Shown here in pieces: positions 36,362-49,200 of a stretch of DNA of 64,000 nucleotides. Positions within the stretch are counted from its first letter, which is position 1. Every line of letters begins with the position of its first letter. Origin of the DNA: Datnioides undecimradiatus (lineage: Eukaryota; Chordata; Actinopteri; Lobotiformes; Datnioididae); assembly GCA_008933995.1 (NCBI GenBank), contig WARS01000015.1, positions 1-64,000 on the forward strand, read 5' to 3'. The notes under the pieces are model-generated. The model worked only from the letters and a program-made list of their open reading frames with translations. It had not been told where the DNA came from and did not search any database. Position numbers and translations under genes: made by a program.

Positions 36362-36695
36362 ATGCCGACAAGTGATGGCCCCAGCCGCTTCCCGGTCTTT
36401 GTGGCTCCGCCGCACGCCAACCACCAGAGGTCTCCAGGTTATGTCCCCGGGCGGGTGGCTCCAGTGCGCTCGCCGCCACCTGCCAAGGCTCCACCACCCC
36501 CACCGATAAAACCTCATGGCCCCCCACCACAGCGACGTGCCACTTTCAACCTGTCAGAGGAGAACCAGCCTAGAGAGCATGCTCAGAGCCTCCAGCAAAG
36601 AAAGAACACGTTTATTTGTTTTGGAGTGTCTATCGGGGCTTTCTTTCTCACCCTCATCCTCATCCTTAGTCTGACAAATGGAGAGATATTAGATG
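36362..36695 (+). CDS. cemip2: cemip2 first coding exon: cytoplasmic tail and signal anchor
   Basis: Encodes residues 1-111. The tail has a P-rich stretch around residues 38-57 (PPPAKAPPPPPIKPHGPPPQ), longer in prolines than the human tail as I recall it. KNTFICFGVSIGAFFLTLIL and the next residues form a single hydrophobic anchor flanked by R80/K81 on the cytosolic side. The ATG is the first after the acceptor. The donor is GTCAGT, leaving one base of codon 112. Confidence 0.93.
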
Positions 36696-39600
36696 GTCAG
36701 TATTACATGTTATTTAATCATGTTAAGATTTTTAAAAAATATACATGCCTTTATTGTCTCCAGTGGCTTCTCAACTTCCTACACACCTTACCTGCTTTGT
36801 CTACCACCATTGTATACTTTTTGATATCACTGTTTAATGAGATGTGGATTCTCTACATTTTCACTGACTTTCTTGTTTCCAGAGAATTGTCCGGATCACA
36901 ACCCTTCCCTCAGCAGCTGGAACCCAGGCCACCAACCGGAGAAGGCTGTTGTTGTCAAGAGGGGACATTTGTTTAGATTAGAGTCTTCCGCTACCTTCCA
37001 GTCACTAACCATCCAGTCTGGAGGTAAGCACATCAAGGTTAAGATGATCAGGTGGTTTCAGTAGAGTTTAATTTAAGAATTCAAAGAATTCATCTTTTTT
37101 CCTCTTTTCAGGTCGGGTAGTTTTTGCTGATAACGCTGAGGGCTCTAAAAACATAACTTTGAGAACACGTCACATCCTCATAGAAGATGGTGCAGCCTTT
37201 CACATCGGTGCTCCCAAATGTCGCTACCGTTCTCGTGCCACCATCGCACTTGTCGGCCGCTCAGACAACCAGGCAGTTCCTGAAGTGCCCGGCCTGGGCC
37301 GCAAGTTCATAGGTGTCAAGAGTGGTGGGACACTGGAGCTCCATGGTACTGAGAGGGTTTCCTGGTCTCTGTTGACCCGAAGTATCCCGGCTTCTGGTCT
37401 GCCCACAGGGGGTTATGCCTTCCAGCGAAACTTCAGCCGAGGCATCAATTTGCGTGTGGTTGACCAGGACACAGCTGCTGTCCTGTTCTCTGAACGCTAC
37501 GACACACATGATTCTCGTAATGACAGTCAACGGCTCACCCAGCTGCTGCGGTCACTGCCAGCAGGCCGCATTGTCACACTGGCTGTTGGAGACTCGGCTG
37601 TCAAAAGTCTTCAGGATGAAACCAAGAAGACCATTGAAGAGAAGCTCGGCAGCAGCTTTGTCTATGATCTCAAATATAGGTAAATAGTCCTAATATATGA
37701 AACTAATACTGTAAATGATGGATTTTTTAAATGAAACACAGGTAAAAATACACATGGATTGTTGTTTTTGATGTAGGATCTGCTGTTTAACTGAATCAAA
37801 ATATGTGAGAGTGGGTTTGTCTCAGCTGTGCTGCAGAACACGCAGCTCTTGGAGACTTTGTGTTGGTTCTCCATGGTGTGTTGGCTCTGTGACTCTTTGG
37901 GAGTGTTTTGTTTATTCTTGGTCTCCAGGGGCTGATAAAGGAAGTTAATGTGTTTTTGTTTAACTACTTAAGTAAGATCCCTCACCTTTGAAAACCTCAA
38001 TAGCCTGAAATGAACAGATTTGTTCCACATCCAGCCTCTTTGGAAAAATGTTTTCTTTCATGTGTCTTTCTTGTCATTTGGGATGTTCCCTTGAATTGTT
38101 CCTGTTTTCCAGTGTTTGTGTAAGACTGTGCTCTGCCCGCAAAGGAAGCACGTACCGGAAAATGGGGTTATGGTCAGAGAGTTTCCTGGATTTGTGCAAA
38201 ATGTGACGAATCAGGATATTTTATGTCCGTCATGCTTACTCCTGCAAAAGGACAGGTACTGGAAGTTTGATATAGAGTTTAATCCATGTGGGCTAGTGCT
38301 GTCTTTAAACTCACTGAGTGAGAGAACAGGACTTTACCTTTACACGATATTAAATCCTCTGTTACTGTCACTCAAACAAATGTGTTCCTATGAATGGAAA
38401 GTCTATGTAGATCATTTCACTCTTGAGTTATTTGTAGCTTGGCCTGGTTTGGTCCTTGGTTGGCTGAAAAGCCAAGTGCTACGCCAGATTCTCCAGTGTC
38501 ACATTTCACCTCTGGGGGTGGGCACCAAGGCAGCATAGAGTCTTCAAACAAACACCTTCAGATCCCCAGCACAGTGATTTAAATGGATCAGACAATGAAG
38601 CACTGCGTATGTTCATAAGGTGCTTGTGTGCGTGTGTGTGTGCACCAAGACGTTGAGAGTGTGCACTCTGCTCTAATGCTTTTACCATTTATTGGAGTGG
38701 GGATGCTTATCTTAGCTTTCTGTGGATTTGCTTGTGGCAGGAGGAAACGCATGGCACAAGTTTATGAGAGAACATGCAGTTTAATGTCTCGTAAAGTCAC
38801 ACTATGTTAGGCTGAGTGATTTTTAGGCAGAAAGCGCTGGGCCGTAAAGGCATATGACCTATAGGATTAAGCGTAATGATGAAGTGTAGATCAGTTTAAG
38901 ACTTGTAATGGTGTGTTGTGAAGAAACAGCAGGGAACGTAGCTGGAACATATTTGGAGACCCGTTGTGGCTATTGTTTTTTGACCTGTTTTGCTATTTTG
39001 CATCAGTGCTGGAACACCACGCATACCTGGGTACCCTGGGGCTTGTTTGATGAACCTCTTTAACCCTTTGTAATCTTTTGCATGAAGGATGGCGTCAACC
39101 ATTCTTCCTGCCACAGATAATGCATTGGCTCATGCCTCGTGCCTGTTGACCCCTCAGTCTTAAATCTTTGTCTCTTAGCACACGTAAACATGCTTTGATG
39201 ACAGTCTCTAGTCAGTCTCTGGCCTTCACACATTTCACTCTTTCCGGTTAAACAATGAGGTTGTTAAAACAGAGATTAACATCAAATTAAGTATGTGGCA
39301 AAAGGAAACAGTTAAACAATTACTCTTTCTTATTCTCCCATCTCTGTTTGATATATAAAGTGCATTTGAGCAGCCCTGGGATAGAAAAGGGGCCCTCCTT
39401 GATTATTCCCCAGCAGGAAAACCCACAGAAAAGCCACACGCTTGGGCTGTAGCGATAGAACAAAGTGGATCCCCAGATGGATTCTGTTTGTGTATCAGTG
39501 GGGTGCGCAGTGACATGGTGCAGGGGCTCTTTCTTCTGCAAGAAAACGTGTTTAGGTCTTGATGGTGCCAGTGGGAACAGTTATTATGATCAGAGACAGA

Positions 39601-41049
39601 TATTAAGACAGAGACGTGTTGGAGTTGATGGCATCATAAAGTGCTTCGGTCATTCAGGGAGACTTTGGAGGTAAATGCTTTGTAGGCACTCTGAATAGTT
39701 TGGTTGTGGGTTTTTTTGGTGATTCATATATTCCAAAGATAGTTTTCCAAGGAGTAGATGAGCATTTTGCCACTTCGTATAGTGTTCAAATGTGAAGTGA
39801 GTTGCAGGCTTTCCATCACAGTACCTGATGAAATTGAGTTGGAAGGGTGAGTATAAAGGTGATTGTTTGCTTTGAGTGAAACAGGCCAAACAAAGTCTCA
39901 GTGGAAAAAGAGGCTTCTGCTCAGATTACTTTCCTCAAGTCTATCACAATGTACAACTGCCAGATGTGATTTCATAGGTTTAAAAATAGGCTTCTAAATG
40001 GACAGATGGTGTGAGAAGATCATACTGGCCAGGGTCAGTTTGTGTAGCTAAAGTGTTTAAAGGTCATGCCATAGTTTAGAACAATGGTTCTAAAACATTA
40101 TCATACCCATGAATAGCACAAAGCCTCAAAGCTTGATTGGACTCATTCAGCTAATGTAGAACAAAAAAAGCGAGAAATCATTCTTTAGAAACCAAGATCA
40201 TGACATTTGAAACATCCAAGCTTACAAATCCAAAATACTGTCTGGGTTTAGATCATACACCCTCAAAACACCCAGTCCCTTTTGCCATCCACACCCTGGA
40301 ACTTCTTTACTCAGATGATTTCAGCCTCTCCTTAGTCAATCGTTATAATCTCATTTAAAAATATGCAACATTCCTGCTTTATAAGTAAGTCTGCAACAGT
40401 GAGAAGGGAGGACTTGGAGCTAAAGCAAAAAGTTGAATTTGAATGAATTTCTGGATGTGGCAGGTACAGCCGTTATTCCTCTGAGCCATATGAATACCCA
40501 TCCAAAAATCCTTTATCCTCATTGTGATAATCCCTCGACTTTTCCGATATCCTTTCTTTAGTTTTCTTTTTATTATTACGTGACATTCACTCTGATATTC
40601 AGCTGACTGTTCCTCCCTCACCTCCCATTCTGCTTCAGGCTTATCACAGGAATTTGCTCTGGCTTCAGGGCATTACCCTGGTGACTAGTTTAATCTCTTT
40701 TTCACAGACACTCCCGCAAGTGTCAGTCTGTTATGATCTGTAGTATCTACTGTATAGTCTCAGTGGGAGAACTTTGTGTGTGTGATCGACACATTTTGAC
40801 CCACAAAGACACTCAAACACAGTGAAACTTTATTCTGAGTTCAGTTAACACCCTCTATCTGACTAGCTATCACATCAGTAAGATATGATGTTAACCTGTT
40901 TTTAATGTCGTGTTGACGTTTTCATTGAAAACCTTTGCCACTGGGACTGGTCCATTAATTGTGGTGTTCCATCTAGCTACTGCTGCTACAACTGCAAGAC
41001 CGTGTGATTGAATAGGTTATAAAGGAGTTCTGTGAAGGAGTTAAACACT

Positions 41050-41096
<47 letters not shown>

Positions 41097-43195
41097 AATT
41101 TTCAAATGCGAGCTATGATGATGCACCGAGTTGCGTAATAATGAATCAGGAAAAGGTGTTGACAGTGAGTTTTTAGTAACTCAGCTACAGCTCAAGGTCA
41201 TTTTTATCATCAACTAAAGGTTGAAGGAAAACTAAGGTTTAAACTTCTACGGACTGTGCTGTCTGACACTGACTCCCTCTTCTTTCTGTCTCTACACCCC
41301 TATGCTCTCTCCAGACAGGCGTGGGCTTTGGTCTCTGTGGTAGGCGGCGGTAACGCGTCATGCACAGAGGACGTTAGGGAGCATGAAAACCACGACACAG
41401 GGGGGAGAGCTCTGGCAAGGCGGACCTTCACCACCGTGGACGGCGTGGGCTTCTCTGTCACTGCCTACAGCGAGTGGAAAACTGGTGAGACACAGCTTAT
41501 GAGTGAATCCTTTTCAAAACCAGGTTAACCAGTTGGCTCAATGTTGAGAGCAATTATAAATTATTAAGTGATCAGCCGTTTATTTCAGTGCTTAGTTTGT
41601 GCTTTCTGTCAATTTGTGTAGGTTGTCAAGGTGTAGGTTGATGCTGTTTGTCTGTAGTTATGCACAACAGCATTATTCAGTGTCATGGGTGCTGTCCAGG
41701 TGAAGTGGACATGTTTCTCTAGCCTTGAAGATGTAATGGGCTTGGAGGAAGGTGACAGGATGAGGAATGGGGTTTACCACAGGCCAACTGCCCTACAGAT
41801 GAATCATCTGAACATGAAAGACTATGTGGGCGACAGAGTGTTTGTGACCACACTGTTATGACAAATACCAGGTCTTAAGGCAGATGTAATTATATGTGGT
41901 GGTGTGTATGGTTTGTATGAATGTGTGTGTGTTTATGGGGTGGGGGGGTGGTTTGTTGAGGCACTTGGCGCGTGCTCTCTTTATTTAATGTGGCTGTGAA
42001 CACCTTGTAAAATACAGTGAGTCAATTTTACTGTGGAATATAAAATGATTTAGTTTCCTGTGGTTATCAAACTAGCTTTTCATAATTATTTTCCCTGATA
42101 ACATTTTCATTAACTAGCTAAATAGTTGTACACTAACATGTAATTTCATACATTTATCTAGACACTGTAGTTTGCTTTACCATATTTCAGTAGGTTTTAA
42201 GCCAACAAATGTTGAACAACCTTCGTAAGATCCTTAATGGCCACACTGGAAATAAGTGTTGCACAAAGTCAAAAGTCCATATTATAATTAATGGTTATCT
42301 TTAAATCAAATGTTTATTTTAATTTAAATGTGATGTGGTCCCCAGGTTTCCCCATCTCAGGCTTCCAAGTGGATGCTGTAGACCAGGTGGTGCTGAACCT
42401 GCAGGATGAAGTGCAACAGACCTGGCAACCTGGGGATCAGATTGTAGTTGCCAGCACAGACTACTCCATGCACCAGGCTGAAGAGTTTACCTTGTTGGCC
42501 TGCCCTCACTGCACCAGCAGGCAGGTCAGGATACAAGGTGAGAGCAAGGACAGCTGTGTGTGTGCGCGCAGTGAGTTGGTAGTGCAGTGGTTGCCCGGGC
42601 TGCAAACTGAAAAAAGCTATGTCACTGTTTGTCTTTGTCCTCTGAGCGCCCCGATTGTTTCTGGTGTGAGGCTTGTCTGCTTACTCCAGGTTTGTACCGC
42701 AGGCTACATTCTAAGCTGCATAGTTCCCTTTAATGGGTTGAAAGACAGAAAGAAAAAGGAAGGAAGACATACAGGAAGAACTGAGCATATTTCATATTAA
42801 AAAAACTCATGAGATGACTCATGACCAGTATGGTGCCAGCAGCAGAAGAAGACATAAAAGGTCATATATTCTTCAGTGTAGTCAATGAACGTGCTCAACA
42901 GATGTAGTGCTACTAATTCTGAGGTCCAGAGAGACCTAATTTCCTGTTCAGCTGTTATGGCGATGTAAGAATATTAATGGAGGCTAAAAAGAGATTGTCT
43001 GCGAGTGTTTTGCTGGTCATATTTTACAGGAGTCATATAGATTTAGATCCCTTAGCTCTGATTCACGCATCCGTACTACTACTGCTCCTGTAAGGTTCTC
43101 TTACTTTATGTCCATCTCTCTATCAAACATGTTTCCTGATCTCATTCCTCTGTTGTCAACAAACGCCAACTCCCTTCCTGAGAAGAAGGGTGTAT

Positions 43196-43250
<55 letters not shown>

Positions 43251-46200
43251 AGCCTCGATTTTGTGTTGCTGCCTTGAGGAAGGGCTGAGCAGCTGGAGCA
43301 CTGCTGTGCTTTATCATTGGCAGCTGCGCCCTTTGGGCAGGGGTACTTTCCGCATCGCCGCAGAGCTGATTAATTTGCATTTCATATGAATTTGATTACT
43401 TTTGTTTTTACGTGTCTTATTATTTCGGTTGGTTGGTTTTGGGGTGTGTGTAGTCATTTATGTTTGACTGTGTGCTGCTGGGGAAACTTCCTGTGACTGA
43501 CAGTTGAACCCATGCCATTTTCAGAAATAAAATAGTTTATTTTAATTTGAATGCCACTAGCTGTTTCAACATTTTATATTTTGCTTGTATTTCAGTGGAA
43601 CAGTTTGATACTCAGTATGAAGCCAAATTGTTCATGATATGTTATTCAGTAAAATTTCATTTCCTGCAGTGTTTAGTTTCTGGAATTTAGTGATTGACAT
43701 TTGTAATCATACAACAAGTCATGACTTGCACGTTTTCTAGGTTTTGTCCTCTTGTGCAACAAATCTACCTGTGTGTTCTGCCCAGGGAGGCCTCAGTATA
43801 ACCATGTTGGTGAGATCGTAGATGGGGTCGACATGCGCGCTGAGGTGGCTCTGCTCTCCAGAAACATTCTCATCTACGGAGAAATGGAAAACTCGTGCTA
43901 CGGGAACATGTGCCAGTTCTACAGCCACGACACCTATGGAGGCCACATCAAGGTGCGTCCTAAGTGTCATTTTGTGGCACAGGACCATGTTTCAACTTCT
44001 TTCTTTGTCTGTATTTGTGTCTGCGTGTTTCAGCATGACTTTACACTCTCGTTGAAGGTGACTCTGTCTGCAGTAATCTGCGTGACCGTTTCCAGACTGC
44101 AGAGCTAAAGCGCACATACATTCTATATTTATATGCTAGCCTAAATGAGAGGGGTTATTCATGTTCCCTGTTCAGATAGTAATGTGAAGCGCTACTGCAC
44201 CTCCTACTCCCATTCTTTCTCTGTTTTCCTCCTCTTTGCCTGTCAAGCTGTTATTTGAATGGCTCACACTTTCTTGTCAGAAATCTAGAACTCTGAACAA
44301 ATGCTTAGGGTCAGACTGGGAAGTATTTAGAGCGTTGTATTCTCCATGACCCACTTGGGTCTCTATATAGGCAATGAGTTCACTGTAATTTGATTAATGA
44401 TGGTACTATTTCTTTCAGTTTGGTGGCAAATACACAATAACATTCCTCGGGCTCTATGTAACTACCCCCTCTTGTGCTAAAGAAAAATAAACATTTTCCG
44501 ACAGTTTTTTTTAAACCCCAGCGAAAACACATTCACTGATATTACACAATTTGGGAACCACCCCACCCCCCCCACGAACAGAGCACACAGCACAGGCTGT
44601 CACACATTATGTCAGTCTATTTTTCATGCTACTTTCATTTGTATATAGATAGAAGACTTTTTGGCTTTGTCTTGTCAGTTTTGCGTGACTGTGTATGTAT
44701 GTATATATATATATATGCATGTAAGAACTCATCCATGTGTGTCTTTGCATTGATGTATGCAAAACAGCTATAAATGTCTTGGTGCAGCACGTATCCTGTA
44801 GAGAGAGTTCGTTTTATTGTGGTGTTGTGTATGTGTGTATGTATGTGTGGGTGAGTTACAGTTTGCTGGAGGGATTGGCCAATACCCCCATAACAGGAAC
44901 CAGACTGTGTGGATTATGCCATACCCACAAAAAGACCTCCTAGGGAGCATTATACAGCATGTTTGTGTTGGATTATTTGTTGACGTCCGTGTTTAACCGT
45001 ACTTGCTCCACAGTTCATTTGTGTTTTGCATGTGCGCATCCCTGTGTGTGTTTAATTATTTCTTTATTTGTGCTTCTATAGCTCACATCTCTTATTCATC
45101 ATGACTTTGGCGCAGTTTCACTGGAGCATAATGCCAACAGAGCCGTAGTTCATCTCCCAGTGGGATCATAGACAAACAGAAAATCATACTGTAGACCTAA
45201 ACCTTTAATTGGACCTGAGTGGGTTGATGGTTAGCTTACTTCTGTGGCATAATACAAACCTTGTGTTACCCTCCACAAGGTCACTGTAATTTACTGTATA
45301 ATAGGTTATTGTTCTTGTTTGGTTGATGTCTCTCTTTTGTGACTTATCCTCCACTTGGGCCTTTCTTTGTTCCGGCAGATCTTTAGTAACTTCTCATCGG
45401 TGCATCTGTCCCATGTGGAGCTGAAGAACATGGGCCAGCAGGGTGAGAAAGCCCGCTACCCTCTCCACTTCCACATGTGCGGTGACGTGGACCGGAGGGG
45501 AGGCTATCGGGAGCCCACCTATGTGGACGGACTCTCCATACACCACTCCTTCTCCCGCTGCCTCACCATCCACGCCACCAACGGTTTGCTGGTCAGTAAA
45601 GTGTCTGTGATGAGTCAGTCTGTAATACATGAGGACAAAGAAAAGACAGCTGAAAAAACATCTGGAGCATGTGTGAAAGAACTCTTACTAATAAGTACCA
45701 TGTGATGTTCGCTGCTGAGTACTCACCAATTACAGCTTCCGTCACTGGATTAATGTAATGGCTTGTTTCCTCCTTTCTTTGTCTTCCTCTCCCCCCTTCT
45801 TTCTCCTCATACCCTCCAGGGCAGTCTGAAAATCTCTTTGTAAGGATGTACGGCAGTTTGTAATCTCTTAATATCTCCTATAATAAGCCCTTTACTTTGG
45901 AAACATAAATGTTTTCATATATTTGCTGTACGAGGAAATTGGCTCAAATGTCAACAGCAAAATCACATTGTCTTTCTGTGTGTGTGTGTGTGCTATGCTC
46001 CCTCATGACGTCAAATTGTGATAGATTAACTTTTGTCCCGGAGGCCATGGGATGGAAAGCAAGCTTCCTTGCTGCATCGAGGAAATGGAATTTATGAAGT
46101 TGTGGATAACATTGTTTGACTCTGCTGCTTTTCCTGTTTCCCTCCTGTCACAACATCCATTTGAATATGCTCTTGTTGTGTATCTTCTCCGACAGCTTTC

Positions 46201-49200
46201 CTAACATTATTCACCACATAGCTTCAGATGGGTTTAATAAAAATAAGTCTTAGTAGGAAATTCTTTCAGGAATTTGAAGTATTTAAGAAGGCAGGCACTT
46301 CTAGCGGTTGGAACGTGTTGTATTTTCCTGTGGGTTGTTGATGATTCCAAGATGGACTAACAAATGTTGTCTTAGTCCTCTTGTTTACCAGTCTTTGCTG
46401 CATATTTGCATTAGGTATTAACTACTTCTTCATGGGAAAGGGAAAGATTCGCCATAAATTGGATTCATCACTGTATTTATTTTTCTTTCTGTCGAGCTCT
46501 GCAGTCTCTAAAAATCCTCTCTTGGCTCTTCACCTCTTTAATATCCTGTGGTCTTCTTTCTTGGTTAAAGGTGAAAAACACTGTAGGCTATGACACTTTG
46601 GGTCACTGTTTCTTCCTGGAGGATGGAATTGAGCAGCGCAACACTTTCTTCCACAACCTTGGCCTGCTGACTCGACCTGGGACTCTGCTGCCCACCGACC
46701 GCAATGAGACCCTTTGCACCAGCATCAAGGACAAAGTCTACAAGGGCTACACTCCCTCTCCCAGCACAGAGTGCAAGTAAGAGAGCAGAATAATGGCTTT
46801 ATGTTTACAGAACATTGACTAAAAATAGTTCCAGGGCATTGCTCAACAATCGCTGTAAGTTAAGAACTGTTTCTTCGAACTTTTCAAATCCACATAAAAT
46901 CCGTAACGGCTCTGTAAGTACACACACAGGATTAAAATGATCACCTCAGGAAAATCAATACATTACACTTAAATTTCAGAGTTGGTTTTAACTTTGTCAT
47001 GAGTTGTCCTGTTGTTGAAGTGACTTTCTAAACCACCATCAAATTCACATGGAATTCCATTTTCACTTATGGCACCAGAGAGAAAGAGATTAATGTTAAT
47101 GACAGATAATTGCAGGGACACTGCAGAGGCTCCTGGCAAACCCTGAGAGCTGTGAATAAGCCAGCATTTTAAAAGTTGCTTGATATTTAGGGAGGAAAAT
47201 CTATCAGACTCTACATTAACCACATTATCTTTGACATTGAACAGGGTACGCAAATCAACACAAATGAGTTCTGCCACTTTTAAATCTCAGTGTCAGGAAA
47301 TCTGGTGAGATAATGCAGACATCCACTGAAAGAAGACAGAGGGTGCACGTCCATGTGAAAGAGATACTGTAGTCACTAACAGTGTGTGTGAGAGATATTG
47401 GCAGGATGGTTTTTATCCATGCAATAACAACCTCTACTCTCCACGGGATGTTTTTATGTCGTTGCAAGAACAAGAAAAGTCCCTTTTTGAGAAAAGCAGC
47501 ACAGCCTGTTTCCAGGAGTTTCTGTGTGTGCGCGTGCGTGTGTGTGTTGGCAGAGCTATCCCTACCCAGGGTTTGTGTTGGAGAGGTGGATTATTGAGGG
47601 AGATCACAGGATTCTTTGATCTCTGTCTTCTGCTTATTAGTCATACTGTTTGTTATGCCAAAGTTCTGCCTTTTTAATATCTTTTCTTGTGCATCCATGT
47701 CTGCGTGTATATGTCTCTGTCTGTTCCAGGGCAGTTTCAACATTCTGGATCGCCAACCCCAACAACAATCTCATCAGCAATGCAGCTGCAGGTTCTCAGG
47801 TAATAACACCAGAGTTATAAAAGTAAACAGCTTCAGAATAACATTATACAAAATGAAAGACCAACAAGAAGGGCCCCTTACAGATATATGAACTGTAGTA
47901 TATTATGTGAAGCTTTTAACTTAACACAATGAAAATGAAAGATTTTCATGCGCATAACAAAATGATCCATCAATAAAACCGGATTCAACAGGCTTAAGTG
48001 TCTGATAGAACAGTGAGACCTTTAATATAAGAGAGAAGAGGATGAGGATCTGTCATTTTGCCTCTTTTTCATTTTGGCACAAACTGTGTGGTGGTCCACC
48101 GGGAAGGGCTGAGTAAAGTACTACATGTCGTTATGCGTGTGAAATTTATTTATCTGTCCTCATCTGTTCATTATCTTTAATGTTCTTTCTTCTCGGCTTG
48201 ATCCACACATAGTACAACATCCTGCTCAGTTTTATGTTACTTCAACCCTCCACCAATGGATGATGTGTGCATGAGCCCAGATAATGAAATTCCCTCCGCT
48301 GACCATAATCTTGATTTTTGTCTCACCTCATTTCTCTGCTCTTCCTTCCTTTTTCAGGACGCTGGCATCTGGTTTGTGTTCCACAGCTCATCCACCGGAG
48401 ACTCCCATGGGCTGGTACCAGAGACCAAGGCAGAGCTCACTCCCCTGGGGGTCTTTTACAACAACCGTGTACACTCCAACTTTAAGGTATCATCAGCGTT
48501 GCTTATCTTTAAGCTGTCTTTTTATTACTGGCAGGTTAAAGCCAGTATGTGCTGCTTCCCCCATATACCAGGCTGCTGCCTTTTTCTGCCTCTGAGCTTT
48601 ATAGTAACAAGAGAAATACAGTGTTTATAACATGTTAAAAAGGATTGGACATAATTCTGTTCATAATCAAGCAATTACGCAAATAAGCAATTCATAATTG
48701 CTTACTAACTTGATTCGTGCCCCCCCCCAAAAAAAAAAAGCATGGACATACTTACACACTCACACACACATACACACAAGTAGGCTCTACAATAGTGCTC
48801 TGTTATGTAATGACAGACGTCGGGCAGGTGAACTGTAAGCTCTTTGTTCAGGCTGACCACAGCAGCCGCTCTTATAGAGGAAGGAGCCCCAAGGTTTAAG
48901 ACTATAGCTTGCTTATACCACAGGACCAACTCGGAGCACAGTTTTCCATATACACAAGACATACACATTACGTTTTCCCTTCAATTTATTATACAATTCA
49001 TTTTTTAACCATACAAAAATAATCCGTCTGTAATGTAATGGACTACGAAACCAAACATTGCACAAACATATACATTATAAATAATTCACAAGAATTCTTT
49101 TCCGCAGCACCGTGTACGGCATCGAATCTATAACTCAGTTAGCCCAGGATTTAAATTTAGCACATTTATTACTGCCTCAGGTCCCACACTATAAAATATA

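Noticed and set aside
38116..38538. 140-codon plus-strand ORF in a cemip2 intron
   Set aside because: No known domain, and no conserved phrases of the kind seen at 52.7 kb.
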